Below the pieces are notes generated by a model. It was given only the letters and a program-made list of their open reading frames with translations, did not search any database and was not told the origin of the DNA. Source: an uncultured Acidimicrobiales bacterium (GTDB taxonomy: Bacteria > Actinomycetota > Acidimicrobiia > Acidimicrobiales > SZUA-35). Taken from it: a DNA stretch of 64,000 bases. Made by a program: the position numbers and the translations under genes. Shown here piece after piece: positions 29,637-39,124 of this stretch. The stretch lies in contig CALKZY010000018.1 of assembly GCA_938002965.1 (NCBI GenBank), positions 242,736 to 306,735 of the forward strand, given 5' to 3'. Positions within the stretch are counted from its first letter, which is position 1, and each line of letters starts with the position of its first letter.

Positions 29637-30608
29637 GTGAAGCGCTCAATCCCCAGTGACCTCGATCTTTCCAACCGCTCGGTATCCGTACTCTGCGGTG
29701 GCGTTGGAGCAGCGCGATTCCTTTCGGGCCTACTCGACGTTGTCCCGGCCGAGAACATCACCGCCATCGTCAACGTGGCCGACGACGTCGTTCTCCACGG
29801 GCTACACATCTCCCCTGACATCGACACAATCGTCTACACCCTCGCCGACGCCGTAAGTTCGACCCGGGGTTGGGGCCTTGAGGGCGAGACATGGCAGGCA
29901 ATGGCAATGGTGTCTCGCTACGGCGGAGCTGACTGGTTCAACCTTGGCGACTCCGATCTCGGAACCCACCTCTATCGAACGGGCAGACTCCAGGAGGGCG
30001 CGTCGCTAGCCCAGGTCACGGCGGAAATCGCCGACGCCTGGAATCTCCGACTATCACTCCTGCCTGTCACCAACGATCGCATCGAAACCAGAGTGACAAC
30101 CGTTGACGAAGGCGAAATCGGATTCCAGGAGTACTTCGTCGGGCGACAGCATGACGTTGCGCTCACTGCGGTGCGCTTCGTCGGCGCCGACGAAGCTGTC
30201 CCGGCACCAGGTGTTCAGAAGGCACTGGCCGATGCCGACGTCGTCGTGATCGCCCCATCGAACCCGGTTGTATCCATCGACCCCGTCCTTGCCGTTCCCG
30301 GCGTCCGCGCCGCGTTGGCCAACCGGACATCGGCCACCGTGGCCGTTTCCCCCATCATTGGAGGAAGGGCGCTAAAAGGCCCGGCGGACCGGATGCTGCA
30401 GGAACTAGGCTTCGAATCGTCGGTGCTGGGTGTCGCTCGCTGGTACTTGGGATTGGCCGATTACCTGGTCATCGATGACGCTGACGGTCATATGGCTGAT
30501 GAAGTCGACGAAGTCGGGCTGGCACCCACTGTCACTAACACCATCATGAGCGATCCAGACGTCGCCGCCGCTCTGGCTCGAATCACGATTTCAGCCGCCC
30601 TGGCCTAG
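29637..30608 (+). CDS. cofD: 2-phospho-L-lactate transferase (coenzyme F420 biosynthesis)
   Basis: A 323-aa CofD/FbiA enzyme joining the lactyl (or phosphoenolpyruvyl) phosphate moiety to the deazaflavin Fo. The N-terminal VLCGGVGAARFLSGLL and NVADDVVLHGLHISPDIDT carry the nucleotide and metal residues, and SNPVVSIDPVLAVPGVR and SPIIGGRALKGPA are family hallmarks. The start is a GTG at 29637 without a clear ribosome site. cofE follows after 30 bp, as in many actinobacteria. Confidence 0.95.
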   Translation: MKRSIPSDLDLSNRSVSVLCGGVGAARFLSGLLDVVPAENITAIVNVADDVVLHGLHISPDIDTIVYTLADAVSSTRGWGLEGETWQAMAMVSRYGGADWFNLGDSDLGTHLYRTGRLQEGASLAQVTAEIADAWNLRLSLLPVTNDRIETRVTTVDEGEIGFQEYFVGRQHDVALTAVRFVGADEAVPAPGVQKALADADVVVIAPSNPVVSIDPVLAVPGVRAALANRTSATVAVSPIIGGRALKGPADRMLQELGFESSVLGVARWYLGLADYLVIDDADGHMADEVDEVGLAPTVTNTIMSDPDVAAALARITISAALA

Positions 30609-30638
30609 AGCCCGGGAACCCGACAAAGGCTGGAACCT

Positions 30639-31448
30639 GTGTCCGGCCAACTATGTTTGACATCGATGAGCTCCGAACGCGACCAGCCAAACCATCAGGT
30701 GGAGTCGGGCTCTACCGGCCCGGACCCACTTGCTCCCCTCGGCGAACTGTCCATACTGCCCGTTCCCGGACTCCCCGAAGTTGAACCGGGTGACGATCTG
30801 GTGTCCATGGTCATGGAAGCCTGTCTCGATACGCACGGGCTTGTCCACCACGACGTTCTGGTTGTGAGCCAGAAAGTAATCTCGAAGGCCGAAGGGCAAC
30901 TTGTCACTGTCGACCCAGACGATCCGTTAGCTCACAAGCCCCTTGTTATCGAGGAGGCGTCCAGGATTCTTCGCCGCCGAGGTGATCTGATCATCACGGA
31001 GACCAAACACGGCTTCGTTTGCGCCAACGCCGGGATCGACCGCTCGAACGTCGCTCCCGATATCGCCGCGTTACTTCCGGAAGACTCGGACCGCTCGGCT
31101 CGACGACTTCGGGACGCCATCGGCGGCCAGCTAGGGACCGATGTAGGAGTAATCGTGGCCGACACGTTCGGACGACCGTGGCGACGAGGACTAACGGACA
31201 TTGCCCTCGGTAGCGCCGGACTCGTCCCCGTGCTCGACCTAAGGGGTTCCACCGATGCCCTCGGTAAAGAGCTTCATGTCACCGAGGTGTGCATCGTGGA
31301 CCAATTGGCCGGCGCCGCCGAGCTCGTCCGAGGCAAGTCCACCGGTACTGCGGTGGCGATCGTTAGAGGTGGTCCCGACCATTGGTTCGGAGCCGGTTCG
31401 GTTGTGGACGATGTGGTTCGCTCACCGTCCGAGGACTTGTTCCGATGA
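30639..31448 (+). CDS. cofE: Coenzyme F420-0:L-glutamate ligase
   Basis: A 269-aa enzyme adding gamma-linked glutamates to F420-0 using GTP. LPVPGLPEVEPGDDL, VVSQKVISKAEG, TKHGFVCANAGIDRSN and DTFGRPWRRGLTDIALG are typical CofE segments. It lacks the C-terminal nitroreductase-like domain of mycobacterial FbiB, so it is a single-domain form. Start choices are GTG 30639 or ATG 30666; the catalytic region begins well after both. Its stop overlaps the helicase start (ATGA). Confidence 0.93.
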   Translation: MSGQLCLTSMSSERDQPNHQVESGSTGPDPLAPLGELSILPVPGLPEVEPGDDLVSMVMEACLDTHGLVHHDVLVVSQKVISKAEGQLVTVDPDDPLAHKPLVIEEASRILRRRGDLIITETKHGFVCANAGIDRSNVAPDIAALLPEDSDRSARRLRDAIGGQLGTDVGVIVADTFGRPWRRGLTDIALGSAGLVPVLDLRGSTDALGKELHVTEVCIVDQLAGAAELVRGKSTGTAVAIVRGGPDHWFGAGSVVDDVVRSPSEDLFR

Positions 31449-33949
31449 CCGATACAGCAGCGGAGCTCCCGCCACTGATAGCCCACCTACCCCCAGCCCC
31501 GGACCCTGACGCACTGCTGGACGGCTTCGTCGACTACACCGCCGAACTTGGATTGGACCTGTATCCGGCCCAGGAAGAAGCAATCTTGGAACTTCTGGCC
31601 GGAAACAACGTGATCCTGGCCACCCCCACTGGGTCGGGCAAGTCCATGGTGGCCACCGCCGCCCATTACGCCGCGCTGGCCGCCGACCGTCGAAGCTTCT
31701 ACACCGCACCAATCAAAGCGCTGGTGTCGGAGAAGTTCTTCTCGTTGCGACGCGAATTCGGAGCTGAGCGAGTTGGGATGATCACCGGCGATGTTAGCGC
31801 CAACCCTGACGCCCCTATTGTCTGTTGCACGGCGGAGATCCTGGCTAACAGGGCCCTGCGGGACGGCCGGGAAACCGACGTTGACGTCGTGATCGCCGAC
31901 GAGTTCCACTACTACGCTGACCCTCAACGAGGCTGGGCTTGGCAGATCCCGCTCCTGGAAATGCCCAACGCCCAATTTCTCTTGATGTCGGCCACGCTGG
32001 GACCAACTGATTTCTTCGAGCGAGAGCTGACATCGAGAACCGGTAGACCGTCGGTGACCGTTTCCTCCGAGCAGCGCCCGGTACCGCTTGAGTTTGAGTA
32101 CCGGCGCACCACTCTTCATCAGTCCATAACCGACCTGCTGGAGAGTGACCGGGCTCCCATCTATCTGGTGCATTTCAGTCAGCGGGAGGCCAGCGAGGCA
32201 GCCCAGGGGTATCTCTCGCTCGACCCGCTGTCCAAGACCGAAAAGGAGCATGTCAAAAGCGTCATTGAGTCGTTTCGATTCGACACGCCGGTTGGCAAGG
32301 AACTGAAACGCTTCCTCTCAGGTGGTGTCGGTGTCCACCATGCGGGTCTGCTCCCGAAATACCGCCTCCTGGTGGAGCGGTTGGCGCAGGACGGACTCCT
32401 GAAGATCATCTGCGGTACCGACACTCTTGGCGTTGGGGTCAACGTCCCCATCCGGTCAGTGCTGTTCACTCAGCTCTGCAAGTTCGATGGCAGCAACACC
32501 CGCATTCTTTCCAATCGCGAATTCAAGCAGATCGCTGGCAGGGCGGGGCGAAAGGGTTTCGACGATGTCGGTTTCGTGTGGGCTCAGGCCCCGCCGCACG
32601 TCGTTGAAAATCTTCGAGCCGAGGAGAAGGCAGCCGAAGGCGGCAAGAAACGAAAGACCGTCAAGAAAAAGCCGCCGGACCGAGGGTACGCCCACTGGAG
32701 TGACGGCACCTTCGACAAAATGATCAACGGTCAACCCGAACCGCTCATCTCATCTTTTCAGGTCAGCCACCAGATGCTGTTGACCCTGCTCGACCGACCA
32801 GGCGATGGCTGTGCGGCCGCAAAAACCCTCCTCACCACGAACCACGAGACAAGAGCCCGCAAGCGTCGCCATATTCGGCGGGCCATCTCCATCTACCGCT
32901 CGCTCGACGAAGCCGAGCTACTTGAGCACCTGGAGGAACCTGACGATCTGGGTCGGTTGGTCAGAGTCAACTTCGATCTTCAGGACGACTTCGCTCTTCA
33001 CCATCCTCTGTCGCTGTGGGCTCTACAGGCCATCGATGAACTCGACCCTGAAGAGCCGGGATACGCCTTTTCCATCCTCTCAACCGTCGAGGCCACCCTT
33101 GAGTCTCCGGGGGTGATTATGGCCGCCCAGGTCCGCCAGGCCAAAGATGACTTGATGGCCGAGATGAAAGCCGACGGTGTCGAATACGACGAGCGAATGG
33201 AACGCCTGGGCGAAGTTGAAGCCCCGAGACCTGAGGCTGAGCGCCTCTACGGCAGCTTCGACAACTTCCGCGGTTCACACCCTTGGGTTGCCGGTGACAA
33301 CGTCAGGCTGAAGTCGATCGTGCGGGACATGGCCGAACGGGCGATGACATTTCGCGAGTACATCAACCACTACGGGTTGAAGCGTTCAGAAGGAGTTGTC
33401 CTTCGTTACCTGTCAGATGTGTACAAGGCGCTGGTTCAGAACGTTCCGGAGTCGGCCAAGTCCGACGAGGTCCTCGACCTGACCGAATGGCTGGAAGCGG
33501 TGGTTCGCCAAGTCGACTCCAGCCTTATCGACGAGTGGGAGAGCCTCATGTCCTCACGAGGCGACGACCAAGGCCACGAAGAGGTGGCCGGCTTTGGGGC
33601 TGATGACACCGACATCACCAAGAACGTCCGGGCATTCACGGTGATGGTACGCAACGAAATGTTCCGATGGGTAGAGGCCCTGGCTAACAAACGGCACCAT
33701 CAATTACCCGAGGGCGCCCACCAAGACGAGATGGTCGACTATTGGGAGGAATTCGACGAAATTCGCATCGACGCCGAGGCACGAGGCGCCGCCTTCTTTA
33801 CTTACGACCATGCCAGTGGACGGGTGACCCAGTTGCTACACGATCCTGATGGTGTCGATGCCTGGCGCATCGACGCTGAGGTCGACTTTGACCGCTCGGC
33901 CGAGAATGGTCGAGCTGAGGTCGACTGGGTAAGGGCCTACAGCCTTTAG
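31445..33949 (+). CDS. Ski2-like DEAD/DEAH-box helicase (DUF3516-type)
   Basis: An 834-aa superfamily 2 helicase. Motif I is ATPTGSGKSM (about residues 58-67), motif II is the unusual DEFH instead of DEVH/DEAH, motif III is MSATLG, and QIAGRAGRKG is motif VI. The C-terminal 400 residues resemble the uncharacterised DUF3516 region of actinobacterial helicases. I start it at ATG 31445, because this overlaps the cofE TGA; the frame is open 21 codons further. It is probably an RNA helicase in RNA turnover or ribosome work. Its coupling to an F420 gene looks incidental. Confidence 0.88.
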   Translation: MTDTAAELPPLIAHLPPAPDPDALLDGFVDYTAELGLDLYPAQEEAILELLAGNNVILATPTGSGKSMVATAAHYAALAADRRSFYTAPIKALVSEKFFSLRREFGAERVGMITGDVSANPDAPIVCCTAEILANRALRDGRETDVDVVIADEFHYYADPQRGWAWQIPLLEMPNAQFLLMSATLGPTDFFERELTSRTGRPSVTVSSEQRPVPLEFEYRRTTLHQSITDLLESDRAPIYLVHFSQREASEAAQGYLSLDPLSKTEKEHVKSVIESFRFDTPVGKELKRFLSGGVGVHHAGLLPKYRLLVERLAQDGLLKIICGTDTLGVGVNVPIRSVLFTQLCKFDGSNTRILSNREFKQIAGRAGRKGFDDVGFVWAQAPPHVVENLRAEEKAAEGGKKRKTVKKKPPDRGYAHWSDGTFDKMINGQPEPLISSFQVSHQMLLTLLDRPGDGCAAAKTLLTTNHETRARKRRHIRRAISIYRSLDEAELLEHLEEPDDLGRLVRVNFDLQDDFALHHPLSLWALQAIDELDPEEPGYAFSILSTVEATLESPGVIMAAQVRQAKDDLMAEMKADGVEYDERMERLGEVEAPRPEAERLYGSFDNFRGSHPWVAGDNVRLKSIVRDMAERAMTFREYINHYGLKRSEGVVLRYLSDVYKALVQNVPESAKSDEVLDLTEWLEAVVRQVDSSLIDEWESLMSSRGDDQGHEEVAGFGADDTDITKNVRAFTVMVRNEMFRWVEALANKRHHQLPEGAHQDEMVDYWEEFDEIRIDAEARGAAFFTYDHASGRVTQLLHDPDGVDAWRIDAEVDFDRSAENGRAEVDWVRAYSL

Positions 33950-33966
33950 CCACCTGTCTGGGCGGG

Positions 33967-34455
33967 CTAGCTGGATGCTGACGGCAGCGCCGAGGCCTCG
34001 GTCTCAAGACCCAGAGCCATATTGATCCGGGTGCTTGAGTCGGCCTTCTCGTTGCCTCCCATGTCGAACACCATCTGGATGTCGAACTCGCGACACACTG
34101 CCGACTCCGGCACAACAGCCCCGTCTTTGCGATCCCCGCCGTTGGCGAAGATCAGACGATGATCCGGGTACTTCTCTGCGATCGCCCGGAGTGATTCGCT
34201 CACCGTTCGATCATCATCAACGGCGATGAATGCCTCGTCAACTACCCCTAAGGCACTCACGATCCGGAGTCTGTCCTTTTCGTCAAGAATCAGCTGGCCC
34301 TTTTTGGCGATCTGCTGATGGTTGTTGTTGACGATCACGATGAGTCGATCACCGGCGCTCGCCGCCGCATCAATCATGTCGAGATGACCGATGTGAAGCG
34401 GGCTGAAAAAGCCGCTGACGATTACGCTGACTACTTGATCCTGCGATGAGCTCAT
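33967..34455 (-). CDS. Cytidylyltransferase-like nucleotidyltransferase
   Basis: 162 aa, one Rossmann-like nucleotidyltransferase domain. The N-terminal SGFFSPLHIGHLDMI contains the HIGH motif, and ANGGDRKDGAVVPE is shared with heptose-1-phosphate adenylyltransferase (RfaE C-terminal half) and related enzymes. It has no fused sugar kinase. At the end of the polysaccharide block it may activate a sugar phosphate or alditol phosphate, but the substrate is unknown. ATG 34455 has GGAG about 8 nt upstream. It converges with the helicase gene, leaving only 17 bp between them. Confidence 0.82.
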   Translation of the reverse strand: MSSSQDQVVSVIVSGFFSPLHIGHLDMIDAAASAGDRLIVIVNNNHQQIAKKGQLILDEKDRLRIVSALGVVDEAFIAVDDDRTVSESLRAIAEKYPDHRLIFANGGDRKDGAVVPESAVCREFDIQMVFDMGGNEKADSSTRINMALGLETEASALPSASS

Positions 34456-34545
34456 AGCTGTTGCTCCATGTTAGCTGGACGGCTACAACACTCATATCGA
34501 CCGGTTGTCTCTCAACTTTCGGAGTTTCACCGAAAGAGCTGGGTT

Positions 34546-35796
34546 TCAGCGAGCGACCGTCAAACGGTTGAACAACTGCTCGTAGGCCACAGCCTGATCT
34601 CGGGGTTGCTGGAGTCCCTCGGCGAACGAGCGGGAACGCTTGCCCATTTGTTCAAGTTCGTGGCTGTCGGAAACCAGATGATCCAAGGCGGCGATGAACT
34701 CAGCGGGATCATCAGGAGGAACAGCGGCCCCACACGCGGCGTCGCTGATGATTGACGCCACCTCGCTGTCGGTGTCGACTGAGGCCAGCACAGGCCGCCC
34801 TGCGGCCAGAATGCCGTAGACCTTGGATGGCGTGCTGCTGGCAGCCAGACCAGCCTTGAGCAGAACCAGGTGCAGATCAGCCGCCCCCAGAATCATCGGA
34901 ACCTGCTCACGGGGTCCGAAGTCGACCACCGATACGTTACTCAACCCCGCTGCCCATCGGTCGACCTCCGGGCGAGCAGCACCTTCGCCATTGATGACGA
35001 AATGCAGGTCGGGACGTGCCGCATTGGCCTCGGCGGCCAAGCGAACCAGATCAAACGACTGAGAGAAGCCCACGTTGCCTGAATACATGACAACCGTCTT
35101 CTCTGACAAGCCGAGCTGCCGCCGGTATCGGTTGTCGCGAGCCACCGGTTGAATGCGCTCGATGTCGACGAAATTCTTGATGACGTGGATCTTGTTGCGG
35201 TCGTCGTGTCTGCCTCTGTGATCGGGGCGCAGCTTGCTCGCGACATTGAGCTGCTGATCTTGTGACAGGACGGTGATGGCGTCCGCTCGACGGTAGACGG
35301 TTCGTTCGTAGCGGCGTAGAACATCAATAACTCGTCGATTCGTTATCGCCCCCAACTCGACGGCGACATCAGGGAAGATGTCCTGGGTATTCAGCACAAA
35401 AGGGACACCCATGCGAGAGGCCGCCAGCCATGCGGCCTCAGCCAGGAACAGAGGGGGTGTCATGGCCAGCACCACATCGTGGCGGGGCTGTGTCAGGCCA
35501 AGGGAGGCAGCGAGGCAGGTGTGCGCGGCGAAACCCACAGCCCGGCTCTTGATATTCGTTTTGCGAGTCGGGAACGGCCAGCACCGAACCACCCGCCCCC
35601 ATTCCGTTCGCTCCACCTGCCAGGGACGGCCCCTCCACTCCTCAGCGACATCATGGCCCCGGTACCAGGGCAGGGAGGTCACAACCGTTAGTTGATGGCC
35701 CTGGAGCGCCAGGTGGTGTACGAGACGCGACATAACCTCGCCGGTGGCGGCATGGAGGTCAGGGGTGAAATGAGGACAGAAAACGAGGATTTTCAC
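34546..35796 (-). CDS. Glycosyltransferase family 4 (WbuB-like)
   Basis: A 416-aa GT-B enzyme. The N-terminal ILVFCPHFTPDLHAATGEVM and the central NTQDIFPDVAVELGA resemble the WbuB/L-fucosamine transferase group. The donor-binding region has MYSGNVGFSQSFDLV, and the C-terminal PSKVYGILAAGRPVLA matches the nucleotide-sugar binding EX7E area. The start is GTG 35796 without an obvious ribosome site. It is the third of three adjacent GT genes and likely adds one sugar to a surface glycan. Confidence 0.88.
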   Translation of the reverse strand: MKILVFCPHFTPDLHAATGEVMSRLVHHLALQGHQLTVVTSLPWYRGHDVAEEWRGRPWQVERTEWGRVVRCWPFPTRKTNIKSRAVGFAAHTCLAASLGLTQPRHDVVLAMTPPLFLAEAAWLAASRMGVPFVLNTQDIFPDVAVELGAITNRRVIDVLRRYERTVYRRADAITVLSQDQQLNVASKLRPDHRGRHDDRNKIHVIKNFVDIERIQPVARDNRYRRQLGLSEKTVVMYSGNVGFSQSFDLVRLAAEANAARPDLHFVINGEGAARPEVDRWAAGLSNVSVVDFGPREQVPMILGAADLHLVLLKAGLAASSTPSKVYGILAAGRPVLASVDTDSEVASIISDAACGAAVPPDDPAEFIAALDHLVSDSHELEQMGKRSRSFAEGLQQPRDQAVAYEQLFNRLTVAR

Positions 35797-35829
35797 ACGG
35801 CGGATTCAACAGGAGCGGCGGCTGGCTGA

Positions 35830-36954
35830 TTACCCTAGCGCTTCCCGATAGACCTCCAGCAGGCGGTCGGTAGCCCTCCCAGGGGCGAAGCTCCCCAACT
35901 GGCGGTAGCCGTTGGCAATCAACCGTTGGCGTTCCTGTTCCGACGATGCCAGCTTGGTCACGGCCTTCGCCCATTGGTCGATATCGCCGACCGGAACCCG
36001 GATTGCCGCTGCCCCCGCTACTTCGGGCAGGGAGCCAGCATCACTGGCCACAATCGGACAACCTACGTTCATAGCCTCGATGCAAGGATTGCCGAACCCC
36101 TCATACGAAGACGGAAACGCCAGCGCGATGGCTTTTCGGTACAGCTGCGTCAGATAGGCCTCGGATACTCGACCGGTAAACACGACCCGATCGGCAACCC
36201 CGAGATCCTGTGCCTGTCGCCGAAGACTCAACGTCTCAGGTCCGGGCCGTCCGGTGAATACCATCTTGAGGTCCCGGCAGCCGTCGGGAAGCAGGGGCAA
36301 AGCGGCCACGAGATCCCGATGGCGCTTGTGCCCGTAGGTAATCGCCGGATACAGCACATAGCGACCGAGACCGATCTCTGGAGGCTCGTCGACATCGATG
36401 ACGTCCGGTGGATCGAAGCCGAAGGGCACAACGCGAATCTTCTCTGGTGGTACGCCAAGTGTTGCGATCAGTCGATCACGGGTGAAGTGCGACGGGCTGA
36501 CAATCAGCCTGGCGGCCCTCACTGACGCGGGAACCGAGGCTCCCAGCCACTTTCGTTTGACCAAGCCAAAGTTCTCCGGCTGCTCCAATGGCTGCAAGTC
36601 ATAGACGGTGACGATGTCTGGTCGGGTTCGAATCCACGGTACGACCCCACCCATGTGGTGCATTAGGGCATGGGACCGGCTGGGCCCTGCCATCCAGGTG
36701 TTCTCCATCGCCACTCTGGCCAATTTGCCCGGCTGGCGCACCGGCATAGTTTCAACGGCGAAGCGGTCGACGAGATCCGGATAGCGCTCAATCGTCGCCT
36801 GGCGGCAGTAGAGAACAAAACGTAGATCGCTGTCGTCGCGATCGGTGAGGCTTCGTATCAGTCGAATCGAGTACTCTTCCGATCCGCCGACGACGCCAGG
36901 GTCAAGCCACGTCAAGTTGATGCCAATTGTCGCTACACGGCTTTTGTTTGTCAT
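35830..36954 (-). CDS. Glycosyltransferase family 4 (mannosyltransferase-like)
   Basis: A 374-aa GT-B enzyme. Landmarks are the PGVVGGSEEYSIRLI N-terminal loop, HHMGGVVPW, VYDLQPLEQPENF, and the C-terminal ALAFPSSYEGFGNPCIEAM with the EX7E-type signature. Start alternatives are TTG 36972 (overlapping the preceding stop), GTG 36960 (with AAGG 5 nt upstream) and ATG 36954, used here. It is part of a run of three co-directional glycosyltransferases downstream of UDP-xylose and UDP-glucuronate genes, so these sugars or GDP-sugars are likely donors. Confidence 0.88.
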   Translation of the reverse strand: MTNKSRVATIGINLTWLDPGVVGGSEEYSIRLIRSLTDRDDSDLRFVLYCRQATIERYPDLVDRFAVETMPVRQPGKLARVAMENTWMAGPSRSHALMHHMGGVVPWIRTRPDIVTVYDLQPLEQPENFGLVKRKWLGASVPASVRAARLIVSPSHFTRDRLIATLGVPPEKIRVVPFGFDPPDVIDVDEPPEIGLGRYVLYPAITYGHKRHRDLVAALPLLPDGCRDLKMVFTGRPGPETLSLRRQAQDLGVADRVVFTGRVSEAYLTQLYRKAIALAFPSSYEGFGNPCIEAMNVGCPIVASDAGSLPEVAGAAAIRVPVGDIDQWAKAVTKLASSEQERQRLIANGYRQLGSFAPGRATDRLLEVYREALG

Positions 36955-36968
36955 GTCCACCGACGCCT

Positions 36969-38072
36969 TCAACCTCGCGATCCCAGGACTCGCTTGAACA
37001 CTCGGGTGTAGTCATGTGCGGTCCGTTCCCACGTCATCTCAGCGGCTCGCCGCTCGCCCCGGGACCTCAGGTCAGCAGCGAGACTGTCGTCGGACAGCAC
37101 GGCCATGACAGCTTCGGTGATGGCCGTAGTGCTGTGTGGGTCAACTAGCAGGGCCGCTCCCCCAGCAACTTCCTCGGTCGCCGTTCCCGCCGAGGTGACA
37201 ACCGGTGTCGAATGAGCCATAGCCTCCAAGACCGGAAGCCCAAATCCCTCCGCCACCGACGGGTAGACCAGTGCCGAGCACCGTCGATAGAGAGCGCTAA
37301 GCACCATTTCGTTGACCAGCCCGAGCGACCGCAACCGAGCCCCCAGACCGGCAAATGCCCGCGTCGCCTCCGGCGAGGTGTCGATACCGCCAACGGCGAC
37401 AACATCGCACTTTGTGACCGAGAGTGCATCGGCCAGACGAACAGGGTTCTTACGCAGGCCCAGTGGCGCCACCAAAAGAACAAACCGATCGGGGAGGTCG
37501 AGGCCTTCCAGCACCACATCAACCTGATCCAGCCGACAAACAGGGACGTCGACTCCGTACGGAACAACCGACAAACGCTGGAGGTCGATCCCGTTGGCCA
37601 CACAATCGTCGGCGACCACACGAGAGGGAACCACGAAGTGATCGGATCGTTCAACTGCCCGCCGCCACATTCGAGGAAAGAACGAGCGACCGCGCCTAGT
37701 CAGGAATTGAGGGTACGTCAGAAAATCAAGGTCGTTGACTGTTGCCACCACCGGCCGTGACGTGGGAGGCACAATCAGGCTCGACGCCCAAAGCAGCGAA
37801 TCGTCACCAGTCATGTAGCGATCTACCGACAATAAATCGCTGCGCATCCACGTCTCATACAGCGCCGGGCGGGGCAGCCAATGACCAACAACTGAGCACG
37901 AAGACGGGATGCGGTCGCGGTCTCCGGCCACGCCGCGGTGTCGGGCGGCTAGTCCGGTGACGGAAACTTCGTTCTCGGCAGCAAGGGCGTAAAGAGTCTT
38001 CTCTGTGGCTTTCGCCGTTCCGCCGGGAACTCTGTGCCAGAACTGCTCGACCAGGGTCAAGACATGCGGCAT
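36969..38072 (-). CDS. Glycosyltransferase family 4
   Basis: A 367-aa GT-B enzyme with VPGGTAKATEKTLYALA at the N-terminus, VATVNDLDFLTYP in the acceptor domain, LVAPLGLRKNP at the domain junction and LVYPSVAEGFGLPVLEAMAH in the donor site (EX7E). It starts with ATG 38072, with no clear ribosome site. The stop overlaps the alternative TTG start of the next GT gene. It probably acts early in the same glycan pathway. Confidence 0.88.
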   Translation of the reverse strand: MPHVLTLVEQFWHRVPGGTAKATEKTLYALAAENEVSVTGLAARHRGVAGDRDRIPSSCSVVGHWLPRPALYETWMRSDLLSVDRYMTGDDSLLWASSLIVPPTSRPVVATVNDLDFLTYPQFLTRRGRSFFPRMWRRAVERSDHFVVPSRVVADDCVANGIDLQRLSVVPYGVDVPVCRLDQVDVVLEGLDLPDRFVLLVAPLGLRKNPVRLADALSVTKCDVVAVGGIDTSPEATRAFAGLGARLRSLGLVNEMVLSALYRRCSALVYPSVAEGFGLPVLEAMAHSTPVVTSAGTATEEVAGGAALLVDPHSTTAITEAVMAVLSDDSLAADLRSRGERRAAEMTWERTAHDYTRVFKRVLGSRG

Positions 38073-38185
38073 GTAGGAACGAATCTATCGCGTTCCAGGC
38101 AACGCCGAGGCACGCTGCCAGGTCAAAGCAACATGTGCCCAGACCGCTCGATTGTCCAGCCGGTCAGCTTGTGGCCGCAGATGGC

Positions 38186-39124
38186 CTATAGACCCAATAC
38201 GGAATCAAAGTAGGTCGCCGTCTTCGCCACGCCCTCGCTGAGGGTGATGGTCGGCTTCCACGACAGCTTGGACTGCGCCTCGGTGAGGTCGGGGCGCCTA
38301 CGGGCCGGGTCATCTTGAGGCAGCGGCATAAAGGAGACTTCACTGCTGCTATTAGTTGCTTTGATAACAACTTCAGCTAGCTCGAGCATCGAAAATTCGC
38401 CATCGTTTCCGATGTTGATCGGACCCATGTGATCGCCGTCGAGCAGGGCCAAATGGCCAGCGACCTGATCGTCGACGTAGCAGAAGCTCCTGGTTTGCGA
38501 ACCGTCGCCATACACGGTGAGCGGCTCACCCTTTAGAGCTTGAGTTATGAAGTTGGAGACGACTCGACCATCTTCGGGCCTCATTCGAGGGCCGTAGGTG
38601 TTGAAGATGCGTACGATCCGTACGTCGACACCGTAATTGCGGTGGTAGGCCATCGTCATGGCTTCAGCGAAGCGCTTAGCCTCGTCGTACATGCTCCTGT
38701 GCCCAATCGAATTCACATTGCCCCAGTAGCTCTCGGGCTGCGGGTGAACAAGCGGGTCGCCGTAGACCTCGCTGGTGGAGGCCAGGAAGAATCGAGCGTC
38801 GTTGTTTTGGGCCAGCGACAACATGTTTTCGGTCCCAAGCGAACCGACCCGTAGGATCTCGACCGGGATTCGGCCAAAGTCGATGGGAGAGGCCGGAGAG
38901 GCCAGATGCATTACGGCATCGACATCGTCTTCGATCACCAATGGGTCGCAGACGTCGTGCTCCAAAAATTTGAAGGCAGCGTTGCCATCAAGGTGGGAGA
39001 TATTCTCGACTCGCCCAGTAACCAGGTTGTCAACGCACACAACCTCGTCGCCTCGAGCGAGGAGTTCGTCGACTACATGTGAGCCGAGAAAACCCGCTCC
39101 ACCGCTGACAACAACTTTGGCCAT
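38186..39124 (-). CDS. UDP-glucuronate decarboxylase (UDP-xylose synthase)
   Basis: A 312-aa extended SDR. SGGAGFLGSHVVDELL binds NAD, and LASPASPIDF, STSEVYGDPLVHPQPE, RSMYDEAKRFAEA (catalytic Tyr/Lys) and FNTYGPRMRPEDGRV match UXS enzymes closely. It converts UDP-glucuronate to UDP-xylose. The ATG directly abuts the TAA of ugd (TAAATG), which supplies its substrate. A GCAGG is placed just before the overlap. Tight coupling of the two steps is evident. Confidence 0.93.
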   Translation of the reverse strand: MAKVVVSGGAGFLGSHVVDELLARGDEVVCVDNLVTGRVENISHLDGNAAFKFLEHDVCDPLVIEDDVDAVMHLASPASPIDFGRIPVEILRVGSLGTENMLSLAQNNDARFFLASTSEVYGDPLVHPQPESYWGNVNSIGHRSMYDEAKRFAEAMTMAYHRNYGVDVRIVRIFNTYGPRMRPEDGRVVSNFITQALKGEPLTVYGDGSQTRSFCYVDDQVAGHLALLDGDHMGPINIGNDGEFSMLELAEVVIKATNSSSEVSFMPLPQDDPARRRPDLTEAQSKLSWKPTITLSEGVAKTATYFDSVLGL

